Shown here piece by piece: positions 61,213-64,000 of a stretch of 64,000 bases of DNA. Each line of letters opens with the position of its first letter. Position 1 is the first letter of the stretch. The notes beneath the pieces are model-generated. The model saw nothing but the letters and a program-made list of their open reading frames with translations. It had not been told where the DNA came from and ran no database searches. The DNA comes from Deinococcus taeanensis (GTDB lineage Bacteria; Deinococcota; Deinococci; Deinococcales; Deinococcaceae). The stretch lies in the NCBI RefSeq assembly GCF_020229735.1, contig NZ_CP083460.1:14748-78747 (forward strand), read 5' to 3'. The position numbers and the translations under genes are program-made.

Positions 61213-62064
61213 AGTGCGTCTGAAAAACGTGCTGGCGCAGGTTTTCCCAGAGCCATCATGCGTGCACGGTAGAGGTCGGAGGTGGGGCGCGCATGCCCCA
61301 AGCGGCGTACCCAAACGGTCTGACCGGTGCCAAGTGCAACGTGCTTTTTTCCCTTCTTCCTGCCGAGTCCTCTGTCGGCCGTCCAAGGAAGTGGTCGCTT
61401 CGGGAGATCCCGGGTGGGACCTTCGACGTTCTACGCGGCGGGATTGCCTGGCGGGCGATGCCGCACGACCTACCCCCCGGGCAGACGATCTATCACGGTC
61501 ACCGGATCTGGCGAGTGCGGGGCGTCTGGGAGGCGCTCCATACAGGTCTTCGTGAGGTGGTCCGTCAGCGTGAGGGGCGCGCAGCGACCCCCAGCGCCGC
61601 GATCCTCGACAGTCCATCGGTCAGAACCACTGGTTCGGGTGGACCGCGTGGACAGGGCGGGGGAAGAAAGTCAGCGGCTCCGAGCGTCACCTGCTCGTCG
61701 ACACCCTGGGACTCGTCATGGCGATCAAGGTGCACCAGGCACTTGTGGGCGGATGCCGGGTACACCGGGAAGCTCGCTGGAGACATCAAAGCCGACTTGA
61801 GCTGGACGCTGGAGATCATCAAACATCCCTGGTCCGGGTGGCAGGGCACCTCCACGTGTCGTGGAGGTGCCCAAGGGTTTTGTCGTGTAAAGCGCCGGTG
61901 GGTAGTGGAGCGGACGTTCGCATGGTTGGGTCAATCCAGACGGATGGCCAAGGACGACGAAGCGCTGGTCGAGACTGCGGAGAACTTGGTCTATGAAGTC
62001 ATGATTCGCTTGACGGTGTGTCGACCGGCCAAACCCTCCCCCTAACCCTTTTCAGACGCACTTT
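61211..62064 (+). mobile_element. Decayed IS5-family element
   Basis: Terminal repeats AAAGTGCGTCTGAAAA (61211-61226) and its complement (62049-62064) bound about 854 bp of broken transposase sequence. The right end touches the TA of the 568-bp repeat copy 2. Confidence 0.75.
61293..62045 (+). pseudogene. IS5-family transposase, broken
   Basis: IS5-type pieces are visible: GGIAWRAMPHDLPPGQTIYH, AAILDSPSVRTT, LWADAGYTGKLAGD and RRWVVERTFAWLGQSRRM. The middle (GSERHLLVDTLGLVMAIKVH) reads in a different frame, so internal deletions or frameshifts have inactivated it. It is related to 62713-63606. Confidence 0.8.
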
Positions 62065-62065
62065 A

Positions 62066-62633
62066 TTGAGAGCGGCGTAAGTCGAGGCGGGCTGGGTCGC
62101 TGAGTCACGCCAAGCCTGCGCTGCACAGCACCGGACAAATGCCGTGCAGTAAGGTATTTCCCCCGCGAGTTCCTGACTCCGCTCGAACCCGGCCACCAGC
62201 AGCGGATCGGACATCCCAAACGCCCCGGCACCGTTGAGCACGTCATTCAAGGGTCGTGTCCCTGACTCTACCCGTACGGCCCGAAGGCTGACGGCCCCGC
62301 GCCCGACCAGGCCGTTCCCAACGACCTGGCAAGGCCAGCCCAGGCGACCTTCCCCGCCTGAATCCCTGACTCCGCCCGAATGAATGACCAGTGAGACCAC
62401 CAGGAAGACCACGCCGCCCCACCGGCAACGCGGGCTCAACTTCGCCGTGGCGGCACCTGGCGTTCCAGCTTTCCTGAAACGCCGTGCACGGGTGACCAGC
62501 CGCAGCGCAGCGCCCAGCCGTCTATTGAGTGCGCCGTAAGCCGAGGCAGATCGAGGCTCTGAGTCAATTCAAAAGTGCACCCCACGGCACCGGACATCGG
62601 ACCACAGCTGGTTCGCACTTCTGTCGTCATCAA
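62066..62633 (-). repeat. 568-bp repeat, copy 2
   Basis: Inverted copy of 51237-51804, with about three base differences by eye. It is flanked by TA on both sides (62064-62065 and 62634-62635), as an IS630-type insertion would be. Together the two copies bracket 10.3 kb that carries dpdA and the second TGT-like operon. Confidence 0.9.
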
Positions 62634-62712
62634 TAGAACGACGTCGCCATGAAACATGGTCATTTGATTACGGATGCGGGTTAAAAATGGGCTCATCGTG
62701 ATTCGTATCAGT

Positions 62713-63606
62713 CTACGTGGGCGGGCTTCTCCCTGAGGCACCGGACGCACACGGTAAGTGAGAGACTGTTTTGAATGACCCGCGGGAGAGACGCTTGAGC
62801 ATCAGACGAATCATTGCGAGGTACACGAGCATTTCCGTCGTATCAGGAAGCGCTTCGTCATCCTTGGACAATCGGCGGCATTTCCCGAGCCACGCGAACG
62901 TCCGCTCTACAACCCAGCGGCGGGGCAAGACGTGAAACGTCTTGCCCGGATCCACGTCCTCAACGAGATCTGGGGTGTACCGTTTAGCCTGCCGCCACCA
63001 GGGGTACACCACTTCAACCAGCAGGCCCGCGCTGTCCCTGGCCCATCTGAGGAAGCCCCCCGTGTACCCCTGGTCCGCCCAGACCTTCTCCAACGTTGGG
63101 TACGTGTGTCGGACGCCATCCAGGACGAGTTTGCCGCCTTCACGATCCTGGATGTCCGCCGGATGCACGACGACCTTGAGCACCAAGCCCAAGGTCTCGA
63201 CCAGGATGTGCCGCTTACGTCCGCTGATCTTCTTGGCTCCATCGAAGCCACGGACACCGCCTGCCTCGGTTGTCTTGGCACTCTGACTGTCGATGATGCC
63301 CGCGGTCGGCTGTGATGAACGGCCTGACGCGAGACGAACGCGTTCGCGTAGCACATCATGGACGTGCCTGAGCACACCTCGGATCCGCCATCTGCGGTAC
63401 TGCGCGTACACGGTCGTCCAGCGCGGGAAGTTCAGGGGGAGGAGTCGCCAGGCACAGCCGGATTTCCAGATGTACAGCATGGCGTCGATCAGCAGCCGCT
63501 GGGAATGAACCCGCTTACGCCCAGTCGAACTGGGGCCAGGGAGCAGCGGCTCAAGGAGAGCCCATTCCGAGTCACTCAGATCTGAGGCGTACCCGACGCA
63601 TGTCAT
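62713..63606 (-). CDS. IS5-family transposase
   Basis: About 297 residues: LSDSEWALLEPLLPGP, AGIIDSQSAKTTEAGG (first Asp), VWADQGYTGGFLRW (second Asp) and RRWVVERTFAWLGKCRRLSK (Glu). It looks intact, though the tail after LMLKRL runs on longer than usual and the expected left terminus is not seen. The left end may have been altered by the nearby 568-bp repeat. Confidence 0.9.
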   Translation of the reverse strand: MTCVGYASDLSDSEWALLEPLLPGPSSTGRKRVHSQRLLIDAMLYIWKSGCAWRLLPLNFPRWTTVYAQYRRWRIRGVLRHVHDVLRERVRLASGRSSQPTAGIIDSQSAKTTEAGGVRGFDGAKKISGRKRHILVETLGLVLKVVVHPADIQDREGGKLVLDGVRHTYPTLEKVWADQGYTGGFLRWARDSAGLLVEVVYPWWRQAKRYTPDLVEDVDPGKTFHVLPRRWVVERTFAWLGKCRRLSKDDEALPDTTEMLVYLAMIRLMLKRLSRGSFKTVSHLPCASGASGRSPPT

Positions 63607-63667
63607 GCTTCACAGTAGGATAAAAAAGCCGTCTGGTAAGGCTTTAAGCCGTTAACATACGCACTTT
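62713..63667 (-). mobile_element. IS5-family insertion sequence (left end undefined)
   Basis: The right end is ATACGCACTTT at 63667, similar to the terminal repeat of the IS5 remnant at 61211. It interrupts a HerA-like gene. No matching left repeat is found between 62634 and 62712. Confidence 0.5.
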
Positions 63668-63799
63668 AGGTAGCAGGAACAGGTTACCCACCGCCACGTC
63701 CGTGTTGCTGGCCATGACTTTCAGTTGCGTGGTGCTGGCCTCCGCCAGAATGCCGAAGCGCGGACCGAGTTGCTGAAGGAGGTCTGGGAAGGTCTTCAT
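63668..63799 (-). pseudogene. N-terminal fragment of a HerA-like ATPase gene
   Basis: It starts MKTFPDLLQQLGPRFGILAE and continues STTQLKVMASNTDVAVGNLF to LLP, where IS5 sequence takes over. The pattern resembles the N-terminal barrel of HerA-type DNA-pumping ATPases. GGAG precedes the ATG. The rest of the gene is not downstream of the IS in this window, so a deletion has occurred. Confidence 0.5.
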
Positions 63800-63821
63800 G
63801 ACCGCTCCACACGGGCACTGC

Positions 63822-64000
63822 TCATCGCGCCCTCCCCGGGGTGAATTTCACAGCCTGATCCTGAAGATCTTGACGGTGACGGAGAATCTCGTCTTGCCAG
63901 GAGTAGCGGTTGGATCTGCGTGGTACAGGTGGTTGATGCAGATTTTTGCCCACCATAACCACCATTTCTTCGGCACGGGTCAGGGCCACGTACAACAGCC
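63822..64000 (-). CDS. UvrD-type helicase, C-terminal end (runs off the right edge)
   Basis: The visible end holds LYVALTRAEEMVVMVG, the superfamily 1 helicase motif VI, followed by a basic tail ending FTPGRAR at TGA 63822-63824. The HerA-like gene starts 23 bp later on the same strand, so the two formed an operon, perhaps another DNA-processing or defence unit. Confidence 0.75.
   Translation of the reverse strand, partial: LLYVALTRAEEMVVMVGKNLHQPPVPRRSNRYSWQDEILRHRQDLQDQAVKFTPGRAR

Noticed and set aside
1..64000. tRNA or rRNA genes
   Set aside because: None was recognised on either strand by reading; a covariance-model scan would be decisive.

Overview
The window is GC-rich DNA packed with insertion sequences. 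It looks like a plasmid or megaplasmid from a Deinococcus-type bacterium. The reasons are two plasmid replication initiators with iteron arrays, a site matching the Deinococcus radiation/desiccation response motif (RDRM) in front of an SOS-associated peptidase gene, and a typical mix of IS630, IS4, IS6, IS701 and IS5 elements. I see no rRNA, tRNA or CRISPR array.

Layout. Positions 1-7 kb hold a recombinase tail, two copies of one IS630 element, an IS4 element and an AT-rich STAND-like ATPase. Positions 7-14 kb hold replicon 1 (Rep plus 12 iterons), replicon 2 (Rep cut by an IS6 element, plus 10 iterons) and a tyrosine recombinase lacking key catalytic residues. Positions 14-22 kb hold decayed genes, a 109-bp MITE, an IS701 element and a Tn554-like tnpA-tnpB-tnpC module. 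Positions 22-30.6 kb are cargo: a putative toxin/antitoxin-type cluster between two identical palindromes, the SRAP gene, a ComEC-like hydrolase with DUF3006, and a lipase-lipoprotein pair.

Positions 31.8-50.9 kb are one long minus-strand operon of overlapping genes. Gene order and domains match dpdE-F-G-H-I-J-K of the 7-deazaguanine DNA modification/restriction system. Its distal part (helicase, DUF1998-type protein, PLD nuclease) is also the DISARM drmA-drmB-drmC core. A UvrD-type helicase and an unknown protein are coupled to its end. The matching DNA transglycosylase gene, dpdA, lies at 52.5-54.4 kb.

From 55.4 to 61.2 kb runs a second, plus-strand operon that I do not recognise as a described system. 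It has a consensus promoter overlapped by an operator-like dyad, a small TGT-like enzyme with an intact catalytic and zinc set, a DpdG-like protein, a large DpdH-like ATPase and a WYL regulator. A divergent XRE gene sits beside the promoter. Two nearly identical 568-bp repeats in inverted orientation bracket the segment with dpdA and this second operon. The right edge holds an IS5 element that interrupts a HerA-like gene downstream of a UvrD-type helicase tail.
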